Origin: Arbacia lixula
Lineage: Eukaryota > Echinodermata > Echinoidea > Arbacioida > Arbaciidae
Direction: 5' to 3'
Assembly (NCBI GenBank): GCA_963669155.1
Contig: OZ022581.1
Location: 26,002,483-26,066,482, forward strand
Length of the DNA stretch: 64,000 nt
The notes below the pieces were generated by a model. The model worked only from the letters and a program-made list of their open reading frames with translations, was not told the origin of the DNA and ran no database searches. Positions within the stretch are counted from its first letter, which is position 1, and every line of letters starts with the position of its first letter. Both the position numbers and the translations under genes were made by a program. This document shows, one piece after another, positions 34,776-45,813 of this stretch.

Positions 34776-35139
34776 AGGGCATATACTGTACTGGGAAGAC
34801 AAAAGGGACTGCAAAAGGTGACCGTGAGCCATCTTCTTGCTAATAGTCTTGAATTCATGTATTATCCATTTTAGAAATTTTGTGAAAGTTATTTGCCCTC
34901 AAATGATCCACATTTGGAGTTATTTGTGATTATTCACAAATCCTCAAAATGTTCGGGCCGAACATTTCAGGAAATTGTGATTTGATCACTAATTACTCCA
35001 AATGTGGATCATTTGAGGGCAAATAACTTTCACCAAGTTTCTAAAACGGACAATACATGAATTTAAGACCATTGGCATGAAGTTTGCTCACAGTCACATT
35101 TTGAAGGCCTTTGTGTCTTCCCAGTACAGTATATGCCCT
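34776..35139. mobile_element. 365-bp TTAA palindrome, copy D (364 bp)
   Basis: Between TTAA 34772-34775 and 35140-35143. The centre GTTCGGGCCGAAC is intact; the arms are slightly more diverged from each other than in copies A-C. Confidence 0.9.
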
Positions 35140-35239
35140 TTAAAGGGAGGGGAAACGACACACCCCCCTGATCATGTATTGCACCTAGGATTACACTTCA
35201 TATTTTGGAGAAGCTTTTAGACTTAGCAATAATCGTTGT

Positions 35240-35600
35240 ACCTTTGAATTGGACCCTCTTTCATAAAGACTTTCTAACTGTTGTAACTTACCATGTAAAC
35301 AGTATAACTTTGAGTACCTTTCAGACTAAGCATTTATTATTGTACATTTTAATTGGGTCCTCTTTCATTAAGACTTTCTAATTGTTGTAACTTACCACGG
35401 AAACAGACAATGAGCTGTTTACTTTGCAGAGAGGTGATACAAAACTCCCCCCTGACCAAGTATTGCACCAGGCCTATGCTTCACCTCCAGGATTAAAGTC
35501 AGACTATGTGAAAATCATGGCATAAGCTGCACTTTAAATACCTGAGCTCTCTTTCATTAAAGACTTTCTAATTGTAACTGACCATTGAGACAGCCAATGA
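35240..35600. repeat. Degenerate tandem repeat, about three units
   Basis: CCTCTTTCATAAAGACTTTC followed by TAACTGTTGTAACTTACCAT occurs at about 35257 and 35359 (period about 102 bases) and, shortened, at 35548. Units share the ACAGACAATGAGCTG-type ending. Confidence 0.8.
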
Positions 35601-36764
35601 ATTGCCTACTTAGAAGCTGTTGCCATAGTGGCTACCAATACCACAAACCCTTCCATTACCAGGCCTTCAAAATCCCCATGACTTAATACACATTCACATG
35701 GTGATGAGAGAGTTAAAGGAAAGTTACAATGCACCATGGCCTTGCTTTTCACCTGGCCAATCAAGCTAGTTTGATCCATGTTGGGTCACTAATGCGCATG
35801 CTCTAGAATCATTGCCATGTCTTGGTTTGCTTTTGATGGAACCCTGGGGTTTGCCTACCACAAGAATGGGGTGAAATAGAGGTGAATCCTCACAAAGTTC
35901 CACAACAACATTCTTACATGACCTGAGAAGTATCCATAGGGTCATTTGTGTTGATCACACAATATGGTATTTAAGCCTCTCAGTCCCACGGGCCATGAAT
36001 TGTGTTATGGGGTCATCATGATTTGGCACTGAGAGAATTAAAAAAGGAGACATTTTCTAGGATTTGCTGAGTAATTGCCACTGACCCCCTCACAATTACG
36101 CAGGCTTAATCTCTGCTTTTTTGACATTATCCTACAAAAAAGGTTGTCATTAGGGTTCAGTTCTCCGTAGTGGTATTTAATCCAACTTTGAAGATAGACT
36201 AGGCTCAAGGACAGAATGGACATTCTTTCTGCATGGACATGTGTGTAGCATAAGTACTGCAATCACAAAAAGTCTGAATGTATAGACTATGCAATTTAAA
36301 CATGCTTTCTTCTTCCCCCTTTCCTTCACAGAAGGAGATGGCTAGTTGTGTGTCCAGCCTCAAGTTTTCATTCAGTCCTCAAGAAAGAAATCTACTCGCT
36401 GCTACCAAGAATGATAGGCTTGAAATATGATGCTGCATGATGCGGTATTTCAAGTGTGTGAGTGATAAGGATGAATTACCGCAGTATTTATCATAACATT
36501 GTGGTGTCTCAAGTTTATAAGGTTAACATACACATTGTGGTATGTCAAGTTTGATTGATAAGGTTAAAATATAAGTGCAGTATTTAAATGCAATACATCA
36601 TGGTATCCATTAAGGAACAACTTTTGAAAATTGATATTTATGTTTCATGAGGTTGAAATACCATACTCTCTAGCATCGGGGCATTTGCAATGTGAATAGT
36701 CCCAGTGTTAGCCTAGTGTCAAGGCTTTGGGAATGTGGCTTGTTTTTCTTATAGCCAAATTGTA

Positions 36765-36929
36765 CACAACATATAGGAGAGCACCTCGCACACAACAACA
36801 CAAAATTGAAATTTCAAAATATCTTTTTTTTCTTAGCCTTTGACGAATTTTCGTCAAACCTTCAAATATATGTTCTTTTATGTTTCTGCTTTCATTGAAA
36901 CTAACTTATTTTCAGGGTGAACTATCCCT
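36765..36929. mobile_element. End of an AGGGATAGTTCACCC element, facing right
   Basis: Runs from AACATATAGGAGAGCACCTC to CAGGGTGAACTATCCCT and stops at TTAA 36930-36933. The matching end in the opposite orientation is at 37382-37460. Confidence 0.7.
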
Positions 36930-36933
36930 TTAA

Positions 36934-37043
36934 CAACTATGTCTGGTAACACAGATTATGCCCTAATACATCATAGCTCCTCTGACTTCTGTGGAAGGAG
37001 GATGGGATTACGGCATAGCCAGTGTTACCAGACATAGAACTCG
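36934..37043. mobile_element. 110-bp foldback between TTAA sites
   Basis: CTATGTCTGGTAACAC at the left pairs with GTGTTACCAGACATAG at the right; TTAA lies at 36930-36933 and 37044-37047. The left TTAA is shared with the previous element. Confidence 0.75.
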
Positions 37044-37300
37044 TTAAAAGACTGGGTTGTATCCATGCACCTCACAGCCTAGTACCTAGGCTACTTTGAA
37101 TCTAAGCTATCCCTGTGTGTAAGCGCTGATTGTGATTAGTCATGAGGGTAGGTTAACCAGAGAGGATTTTGGTTCTGGTCCACACGTCAGGTCCACTTGG
37201 CTCCCCGCGATCTCATCCTGTCCCCCTGTCCTGCCGCAAGTACTTATCAAGGGTGGTGGCTTAAACAGCGGCGAGGATACAGATGAATGGTGACAGAAAT

Positions 37301-37381
37301 TTAACCCTCTTGATATCGCCCCTTGAAAGCTGCATTGACTTACTACACATCTTCATGCATATATAGTACTGGGAGAGTTAA
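37301..37381. mobile_element. 75-bp family TTAA unit (spacing 77)
   Basis: TTAA at 37301 and 37378. The inside GACTTACTACACATCTTCAT is identical in style to the array at 11465. The right TTAA also starts the next element. Confidence 0.75.
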
Positions 37382-37460
37382 AGGGATAGTTCACCCTGAA
37401 ATAAAGTGTCTTCATAATAGTTCAGCAGAAACACGAAAGGAACATATGGAAGAGCACCTC
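37382..37460. mobile_element. End of an AGGGATAGTTCACCC element, facing left
   Basis: AGGGATAGTTCACCCTGAAA through AACATATGGAAGAGCACCTC, the inverse of 36765-36929. It starts exactly at the shared TTAA 37378-37381. No second end of its own is seen to the right. Confidence 0.7.
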
Positions 37461-38116
37461 TTTAAAGATAATCAGCAGTCATAGGGACTGCGAATCAAGC
37501 TCTGGTATAGGCTTTGGTACACTTAGCGAATGGTTGAGAAGAAATTGAATGAAAGATTGGGGGAAATCTAATGCATATTTTCTTTTAAAAGTGTGAAAAT
37601 AAAAAAAATGTTGGGTGATCTGGAAGAATCCATCAAATACAAATTTGATTTGAATTTTTACAATTAAATTGCCAGAACCTGCACAGAAGCAAAACACATA
37701 TATGTGGATGAGAAAGATTCCAACACTACATTACGTGCAATGAGTCATCTTCATTACTTGTAATACAATCTTCAATGCTAGGAAAATTTCAGCAATATAA
37801 AGCATCTCAGAGACAGTATGAAAAATCCTTGTGAATATGATGCATACACACATCTGCAATGTATTAATGTATCAAGTATGTCAAGCTGGACTACCATAGT
37901 GCATTATGGTTAACCACAATGTGGCAATGCAGGACAGTGACAACTGTTTATGACAAGGATTTGAGATGTACAGCAGACCAGATGAGTTATGCTACTTCAA
38001 ACATTCTTCTGCACCCAATTCACACCACAACTGTTAAAGATAGTATGACTAACGATGGCCAAGGCCCCGAGGAACAGATCAAATATTGGTCTCTGTTGCT
38101 TAAGTTTTGTTTCATG

Positions 38117-38370
38117 ACGATGACAAAATGAAGATGATGATGTTGATGATGGTGATGAGGATGATGTTGATGATGATGATGATTGTGATGATGATGAAGA
38201 TGATGATGGTGATGATGATAAAGATGATGAAGATGAAGATGATATGATTATGAAGGTGATAACAATTCATGACCATGATAATAATGATGGTGATCAATGC
38301 AAATGATTATTATTTTAATAACAGGGATGATAATTATTTTAATAACTATGATGATAAAGATAATGGGCAT
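38117..38370. repeat. (GAT)n-rich tract
   Basis: Imperfect GATGAT repeats, decaying to ATAAT-type sequence on the right. The open frames over it are repeat-derived. Confidence 0.9.
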
Positions 38371-39280
38371 GATTAAGATGAGGAATGGGAGGAGGGAAAT
38401 TCAAGAGCAAACAGGTTCACCTAAACACAGCCTCGTTTCACTTACTCATCAGTCTGAAGTCTCGGAAGACGGAACAGCAACTGACATGACTGACCAACCG
38501 ACCCCTGGGATCCTCAACGCCTGTAATTCTAGTTCAACCCTCCCCACCACCTCCAGAAGGGAAAGTACTAATTATGGCTGGATCCTCTCCTCATTCAAGC
38601 AAGAAGATGCAGTTAGTTTAATTGTGGGTTATTGTCTATTTCCCCTGATTGGCATGAGGACATGCCAGCTTGTTCCCATCCCATCACCTGAGGAGGACTC
38701 AGCTCACCAGCGTTAAATTCAAGTCAATCGTTATCTTATTAAAAGCGATCTTGTCTTAAGTCAACAAGGGCTTAGTGAGATGGTTGCCTAATATAGCAGC
38801 CCAGGTAAAGAGAGCAGCATGATTGGCCTGTTCCGCTCACAACCATGGACGACCCTGCCGTTCTCTGTGGTAAGGTAGACAACCTTGTTGCCTGAATCCT
38901 CCCGAGAACAAATGACCCGAACAATGCCACATCGTATTGTAAATAACACCTATTCCATTCAGTGAGGCATCTAATGAATACATTGTGACTGATTAATGTT
39001 TTAACAACTGTTTATTTGTATCTTTCCTCTCTCGCAGCCTCGACCAGGTTCTGTGGTAGGAGTGGAAATCCTAATGCAGGATCCCCCGAGATCGTCGAAC
39101 GTGACCATTCACCCATCACCACAAATCCAGGAGAAAGTCCAGACCATTTCAATTGTTGTTTCCTATTCTCTGTTTTTTGTAGCCTGTGGCTATATTCATG
39201 AAACCTTGCTAAGCCTAATGTGGTTAGTAGCTAATGTATGTGCAGCTTCATCACAGTAAAAACTAATTCAAAATTTTGGG

Positions 39281-39430
39281 GGGCTACTTTTTTAGCACAT
39301 CGGCCAATTTAACTACAATTTCACATTATGTCTATGGGAATTGGGGGGGCTCTTTTAACATTTTCCAGGGCTCTTTTAAGCATTTCGGGGGCAAAATGGT
39401 CCCTAGCCCCCGTGTATATTTTCCCCTGAG
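39281..39430. repeat. GGGGGCTCTTTT dispersed repeat, copy 1
   Basis: GGGGGGCTACTTTTTTAGC, then GGGGGGGCTCTTTTAACATT, TTCCAGGGCTCTTTTAAGCA and CTAGCCCCCGTGTATATTTT. Related copies lie at 41466-41580 and 43262-43385. Confidence 0.75.
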
Positions 39431-41465
39431 CTTCATGCATTTTTAGCCACTATAAAGCAGGTTTAAAAAATTTCATGAATACAAAGCCTGAATTTCACGC
39501 TGTTCTGACACTTTTAGTGTACAATAACGGGCCTGACTGCAGGAGTGCACTCTTCTACATATCATCAACAACTAACCAGCGAACAAAAGTAATTTGAATC
39601 AATCAATATGTTAACTATAATGTCTTAATATACTCTAAAATATGTACTTCAGTACATCTTTATTACCCTGATGTATAGCATCATCTCTATGAAAGCTAAT
39701 AAAAGTCATGGCTTCATGATGTAAACTTCATGCCCTTGTACAAGGAGTACTTGCACCCATTAGTGAAGTACTTTCTGTTTCTTACCGATCTTCTTCAAAA
39801 TAAATTTATCTCCATTAAAAAAACATTTTTGCGATGCTACCTTGGACCTTCTCCATAAAACGATGATTGATAACCATCGAAACTAAATTAAATGCGCACT
39901 TTAAATACATATTTGTTGGTTGCTATTGGCAACTTGGCGCAAATGTCACATCACATTTTCGTGTACCCCTCAAAGACTACTAGTAGTGATAAAAACTAAT
40001 GGACAAGTAGGCCCACACATAAAATACATGGGAAAAGATGAAACTGCCAAATCTTCACCGAGAATCTTTTGAGAGTAGGCAACCAGTGCACACTTCTATT
40101 GGCTAATATATGTTGCATGAACTATCTACAGTATAGCAATACTGTTTAGATAGTGGCGTATGACTCCTCTATTATTAAAGCATTTTGCATCTGTGAATTC
40201 AATATAACTAGTACCTTCATTGTATATGCAGTTTGCCTAATGTTAGTTAGTGTGCATGAACTATGTAAAGTAACAAAGCCAAAATTATGAATCAGTTACT
40301 GGAAAATGGTTGCATAAGTACAGAGCTGTACCTTACATTTTGCTCACGTTGGCTAAATTTTGGTCTCTACAGGCCTCATCTAGAGTGGATAACATATATA
40401 TTGGGAGTTGAAAACAAGTATTAACACAATCCGTACACTGTCTTTTGATTTTGGATATATTTTTATATATTTGAAAGCAGTGCTCATCACTGGATGGACC
40501 ACACAGGGTGACAGAAACCATGAAATGAAGCAGGGAGGGGGAAGGGGGAGGAACCTATTGGTCAAAGCCCTTACAGGCCGATATCATTGAGTTCTCATGG
40601 CATGCCAGCAGTGCAAATCTTCACCGAAAAGTATTGCGGCGTGGGACTAGGATGGTGATTGAATATAAAGCGTCAGGCGCTGGACGGGTGATAATCATCA
40701 CAGATTTTTATGACAGCACTGCAGAGAGGACAGAAATACTGGCATAAATGTCCCCCCTTTTGTTGATAAACGTCTGAGGTCAGAAGGCATCTTGAAGCCA
40801 TTAACTTTCCGTCTCATTATCAGGGGTATGGTTGTTCTCCTCTTCGACAGCTGACACACTGCCCACCCACCCCCCCCCCCCTTACCTCCCCACCCCCATC
40901 CCTTTGACCTGACCTGACCTTACCCCTATATCTTGACCAGTGTCATAAGCAAGTTCCCTTCTTCCTTTCCCCCATCATGGCAAGACACCCATGGCGTTGG
41001 CGTTTAACACTTTGCTCAATCCACATTCTGTTTATGATCCGATCAAACTTCTCCAAACACCATACACCACATTTGATTTTATATCACATTTAATTTACAT
41101 GCACAGCTTCAATTCTCTGATTTTATTTTTGTGGTCTAATCCAGATGCAATTTCAACTTTGGTCTACATTTCATTGTCAGAAAATAGCATGCTACGACAA
41201 TCAATTTCGGTCAAATGCTTCGGTCAAATGCAGATCCACGTAAGCTCCCCATTGTCTACAGGTAACCTGGCTTCCTGGTCAGTCGGTCAGCACTCACCGG
41301 TCCGTGGACATTTCAATTCCCAACTCTACAATAAACAGTTCTGGCTGGTTTGCAGCAGAGAATACCTCTCTAGTTGGGGATGGACTAACCTGACTTTCAG
41401 GCTGTTTGGTATTTCTAAGCCAAACAATTCAATAATGAGGTCTGGAATTCAACCAAAAAATTACT
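39431..41465. other. Non-coding intron stretch with C-rich run and hormone-receptor-like motif
   Basis: AT-rich. A poly-C run at about 40868-40881 is followed by TTTGACCTGACCTGACCTTA (40903-40922), overlapping TGACCT half-sites. A fragment with AGGCTGTTTGGTATTTCTAA lies near 41398, shared with 10265. No exon recognised. Confidence 0.4.
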
Positions 41466-41601
41466 TTTTTTCTTTCCAGGGCTCTTTTTGGAGAAACTTA
41501 AAAATTTTCCAGGGCTACTTTTTCATTTTCCAGGGCTCTTTTTCCACTTTCCAGGGCTACAATTTCTGGAGCTATTTCGCGGATTTGTTTGCGTTTTTTT
41601 T

Positions 41602-41632
<31 letters not shown>
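41466..41632. repeat. Tandem CCAGGGCTMCTTTTT repeat followed by (GT)n
   Basis: Four copies of TTTCCAGGGCTCTTTTT or CCAGGGCTACTTTTT at roughly 25-35-base spacing, then a T13 run and a (GT)13 microsatellite. Confidence 0.85.
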
Positions 41633-41799
41633 CAGGCGCGTACGCAGGATTTTTGTAAGGGGGGGGGGGGAGGGGGGAGGGGGTTACGAGAAGTTGATGA
41701 GCATGGGGGGGGGGGGGGTGGTAGTGGTGGGTTTTGGGGAGTGTTTTTCTTCACAAATTTCTCCATTCCGTCAAGTCTCAAACAGTGCTCTTAGTTAGT

Positions 41800-41831
<32 letters not shown>

Positions 41832-41998
41832 CAGCCAAAACAACTTTAAAAAAATGGAGGCGAAAGAGGAGGGGGGTTTGACCCCAAAAAAAAAACGAAA
41901 AGGGGGGGGGGGGTTAACAAATTCAAAAGTTGATTCATTGATTCAGGTTAAATATTTCATTGGCGATATGACTAATGCAAAGAAGTTTTCGGCTTTCA

Positions 41999-42575
41999 GG
42001 CATAGTCAGACTAGCCAGGGCCAGGGGCACAAACATGCATATGGAAAGTACAATTTGATATAGATCTTGTAATCTGCAATTAAGACTTGATAAATGTTAT
42101 GTAGATCTAATGAAGTTAAACTTTGAAGATTTTCAATGTCAAGGAATGTGAAAAAAAAAATGCACGGCAAAGTGTGTTGCCCGGCCATAAATGGTCACAA
42201 CGGGACAGTCACAATCAAACAATAGCTCTCCCGTAGTTACGGCTGTCTTACTAGTCGGCAAACTGGTATGCCACAGCAGCTGCCATACCCGTTTGCCGAC
42301 TAGTAAGGCGGCCGTAACTACGGGAGAGCTATTATGACTATCCCGTTGTGACCATTCATGGGCAACACAGTTTGCCCTGCATTTTTTTTTCATATTCCTT
42401 GACATTGAAAATCTTCAAAATTCAACTACATTAGATCTACATAACATTTATCAAATCTTAAATTTAGATTACAAGATTTATACCAAATTGTACTTACCGT
42501 ACCGTATGTACTGTGCATGTTTACGTTTATGCCCCTGGCTCTGGCTGAGCTGAGTCGCTGACGTCTGACTATGCC
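41999..42575. mobile_element. 577-bp foldback with arms of about 270 bp
   Basis: The left edge GGCATAGTCAGAC pairs with the right edge GTCTGACTATGCC. Pairing continues through TAAATGTTATGTAGATCTAA, TTTTCAATGTCAAGGAAT and GCTCTCCCGTAGTTACGGC to a centre at about 42277 (CTAGTCGGCAAACTGGTATG against its inverse). It is one of the longest hairpins in the window. No recognisable coding content; no clear short target duplication. Confidence 0.85.
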
Positions 42576-42618
42576 ATGCATAGCATAGCACTAGCAGCTT
42601 GACGGCCGAAGTTTTTAA

Positions 42619-42795
42619 GCTAGTTTGAAGTTTGAGAAAAACATGGATAAATTCCTGGTTCGAGCGGCTGTACGGGAAGCCGAAAACTTCTTTGCTTTAG
42701 TCGTACCGCTAATGAACGGGTCATTAGATACTGATCCCCTGTTGTTTCCGCTCGAACCAGGAATTTATCCATGTTCTTCTCTAACTTCAAAGCTC
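42619..42795. mobile_element. 177-bp foldback whose arms each begin a MDKFLVRA frame
   Basis: The left arm (42619-42667) and right arm (42748-42795) are inverted copies containing ATGGATAAATTCCTGGTTCG. Each arm, on its own strand, opens a frame MDKFLVRA. MDKF-type starts are common in domesticated or active DNA transposase genes (general knowledge), so the arms may be a duplicated 5' end of such a gene. Neither frame continues into a recognisable domain. Confidence 0.65.
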
Positions 42796-42930
42796 GCGAC
42801 GGAAGCATTCATTATTCATGTATCGCGTATGCTTTGCATACATGTACACAGTACACGTACGATCATATGCATGGCCGACTGGCCGTCTAGCCCAGCGCCT
42901 AGGCCTAGCTAGGTATGCACTATGCATTCG

Positions 42931-43088
42931 TATCGGGCGCGCGCGCATGGAAGAAACTATGAAAAGCCGTTCCCGCCAAAACGCGTGCCAAAACTATACG
43001 CGTGCAAGTCAGAACGTACGTGTTTTTGGCACGCATTATGGCGGGAACGGCTTACCATAGATATCGGGCGCGCGCGCATGGAAGAAAC
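42931..43088. mobile_element. Foldback flanked by a 27-bp direct repeat
   Basis: TATCGGGCGCGCGCGCATGG plus AAGAAAC occurs at 42931-42957 and again at 43062-43088. Between them, CTATGAAAAGCCGTTCCCGC and GCGGGAACGGCTTACCATAG are inverted ends of a hairpin that also pairs GCGTGCCAAAA with TTTTGGCACGC. Confidence 0.8.
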
Positions 43089-43261
43089 GCTCCACATGCG
43101 ATGGATACTGCACTACACACAGCATGCATTCAGCAGTACAGTGAGTCGGTGAAACATGCTGTGTTTGCTTGCGCGCTCTCAATCTTCGCTGTGCAAATTG
43201 CCGCAGTGCAGTGCGCGGCCGTCAAGCTAGGATTGGCTGCTTGTAGTCTAGTCGTGTGGCA

Positions 43262-43385
43262 AATGTTACGGGGGCGATTTCCTATTTTTGTGTCGCCCAC
43301 CAAATTGCATTTTTGGCCAGTTTCGGGGGCTCTTTTAGGTGTTTCCGGGGCGAATTCGCCCGCCGCCCCCGTGTATTTTTTTGGT
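43262..43385. repeat. GGGGGCTCTTTT dispersed repeat, copy 3
   Basis: GGGGGCTCTTTTAGGTGTTT then GCCGCCCCCGTGTATTTTTTT, as in 39281-39430. GCGAATTCGC within it is a perfect palindrome. Confidence 0.7.
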
Positions 43386-43436
43386 TGGTCTGGATGCAGT
43401 AGACTAATTATTATCATTTCTTCTTGGGTCCAATTC

Positions 43437-43568
43437 CCTTTTTACACTGGCCAAAATGTCCTTAGCCCCGTACTATAAGTGGGGGGGGGGGGGGGGGGGG
43501 GGGGGGGAGGGAGGGGTCCATAGACATTGTGGATTTCTAATACAGGGCTATTTTGCCAGTGTAAAAAG
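43437..43568. mobile_element. Short inverted repeat enclosing a poly-G run
   Basis: CTTTTTACACTGGCCAAAAT at the left and ATTTTGCCAGTGTAAAAAG at the right, with TAGCCCCGTA/TACAGGGCTA also pairing. In between is an uninterrupted run of about 26 G (43482-43507). Confidence 0.75.
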
Positions 43569-45300
43569 CCTCAAATAAAGTACCACTGTTTAGCAAAGTA
43601 CAGGGCTAATGATAGTAAAGGGTAAGGAAACCCAATGTAAAATGGGCACAAATGGAGAATGATAAAATTACTAGTCGTATGAGTGCTAGACTCTATTTTT
43701 TCAGTTTGGAATAGAATTGCCGACAGCCTGGAAACAAGGCTGGGAATGGACTGAGTAGCCTCCGATTGGGAGGAGAGGAGAATTAGTCTCACCTGAACTA
43801 GACCCAAAAGTTCACTGGTGAAAGTATGAATAAAAAATTGCATATAGCCTGGGAGCTAGACTATTCTCAAAGTCCAGTACGCTCAGCCTTGGTCGTCAAG
43901 GTTCCATTGTTTGTTTTCATTTTCGGCATGAAAAGCTAGACCCTCCTCCTCCTACCTGGGATCCCAATATTTCTCCTGAATTATTCTACTTCCAACCCCA
44001 TAAATTGCGCAAATAAAATAAGGAAATGCAGGGATCAGGGCTAGTCTACCACAAAATTCCACAATAACAATATCATAAGGGAAGAACAACAAGAATCATG
44101 TCAAACCAGATAAACCAATTATGAGTCCTATGTGAGTGACACACAGATCCAGTACAGAGTCTCAATATAATGCCTAGTCAATCCTTATAAAGTTTGGTTA
44201 TTGTATCGAATATGTTCAGAAATTTACTTTTTTGCTGAAAGTACTGCTAGTGTGTCCAGCCCCCTCAGTCCATAGTCATTCAGTACATACATATATTATC
44301 CACTATTTTGAGACACCATTTCCTTCAAACATGCAGGTATTTACACCTCCCTGATATGGTATGATGCTCTATGTGCTTGAAGAATATTAATCAGCAAAAA
44401 CTTTGTGGATTAACTGATAAACAAATCAATGTAGACTTACATTTGTCATGGGGCATGTTAACTACATAATGAGGTAGCCTACATCTAATTTGTCTTTCTT
44501 CAAAAGTTCCTTCCAAGGTCAGCTTAAGATCATGTTCCCAATCAAGGTGAACCTGACAGCATTACAGCGAAACCTCGAGGGGAGAAAAAAAAATCATCTC
44601 GCCATGGGGGAAACACTTTGAAATTACATTACAGTTTTGGTTTTACATAACACTCCACCCTACTGTTGTCCCCAATGAACTTTTATTGCTCCATGTTGTT
44701 TCGCAGAATTTCAGGGAATTCTCTTGACTACCTAACACCAAGTAACTGCCAACAGGTTCCAAGAGAGATCAATTATCACAGGGTGGTGTGGAGACCGGCT
44801 GCATGGTTTCAAAACTTTCGATAGCAGCACCCGCCGTGTCACCTTCCCCACTCAAGGCTCAGGCATCAATCTTCAGCAATATTGCACTCACTTTTACATT
44901 GGCCCCGGGAGACGATACATTAGTGAAGAATACAGGGGGGGGGGGGCTAATTGAATATCAGTGAGCTAAAATGTTTGTATCTTAGCGTCTTTAAAAACAA
45001 GAGCTTACAAACATACATGTACATGATTCACAACTTTACACAATGTCACAATATCCACACAAGATTCATTATTATTGATGAATGAAGAAATGCATGATAA
45101 CCTAATTGAAAAGAAGTGACTTTGTCACTAAGTTTATTCTTACACATATATTACCTTATTGATGATGTCTACAATGTGGAGATCATATCCAAACACTAAT
45201 TAGAACTTTCATCAAAGACATTTAAATATGAACATTGTATGTGTGATTTACAGTAGTCACATCAAGCCTCATCTGAATAGGGCATAATTCATGTATGTTT
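43569..45300. other. Non-coding intron stretch
   Basis: A fragment at 43683-43745 (CTAGACTCTATTTTTTCAG ... CAGCCTGGAAACAAGGCTG) matches 6590-6657. Otherwise AT-rich with no gene or element that I can name. Confidence 0.45.
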
Positions 45301-45524
45301 CAGGGGCCATATTCATGACACCTTGCTTCAGTGCATTCAGCTATATTCATCATTTATATATTTGTGTTAATTTCTATATTTGATGTACATCACTCATAGG
45401 CCTTTTAGGTCAACCGTCTTTAGACGAGTGTGATTTTTTAATGAAGAAATAAACGAATAAACTAAACTTAACTTAATCTTTAGCCACCATCTAGACTACA
45501 TGTATTTCATGACTATGGCCCCTG
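45301..45524. mobile_element. 224-bp inverted-repeat element (CAGGGGCCATATTCATGA ends)
   Basis: The left CAGGGGCCATATTCATGA and the right TCATGACTATGGCCCCTG are inverted. The interior AGAAATAAACGAATAAACTAAA is A-rich. A piece with TATATTCATGAAACCTTGCT at 39190 looks related. Confidence 0.7.
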
Positions 45525-45724
45525 GTTCTCCTCTCATCATGGCTATGATAATGAGTGACATCGGATCTGAATCACACCTAATGCTGTTACAAGCTTTCCT
45601 CCATGAAGCTGTTTCGCCACAAAGGATTGGAGACTGACAGGGCTGGGGATGGGGGCAGCTGCATGTGTGCAAAAGTCAAGATCTGCTGATTTTACCACAC
45701 TTAAGTATGAAGGGGGAGCTTTCA

Positions 45725-45759
45725 CCCCCCCCCCCCCACCCCACCCTACCCCACCCCCT

Positions 45760-45812
<53 letters not shown>
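45725..45812. repeat. Poly-C/CCCCA tract followed by (CA)n
   Basis: C-rich run then about 24 CA units. Frames across it are artefacts. Confidence 0.93.

Positions 45813-45813
<1 letters not shown>

Noticed and set aside
38297-38716. 139-residue open frame after the GAT tract
   Set aside because: It begins within low-complexity sequence; the remainder resembles no domain I know and shows no splice or start context. A lineage-specific exon cannot be fully excluded.
40991-41794. 267-residue open frame on the plus strand
   Set aside because: Runs through the CCAGGGCT repeats, a T run, (GT)n and poly-G; composition is repeat-driven and no domain is recognisable.
43002-43478. 158-residue frame on the plus strand
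   Set aside because: Crosses the foldback, the 27-bp repeat and the GGGGGCTC repeat; composed of repeat sequence.
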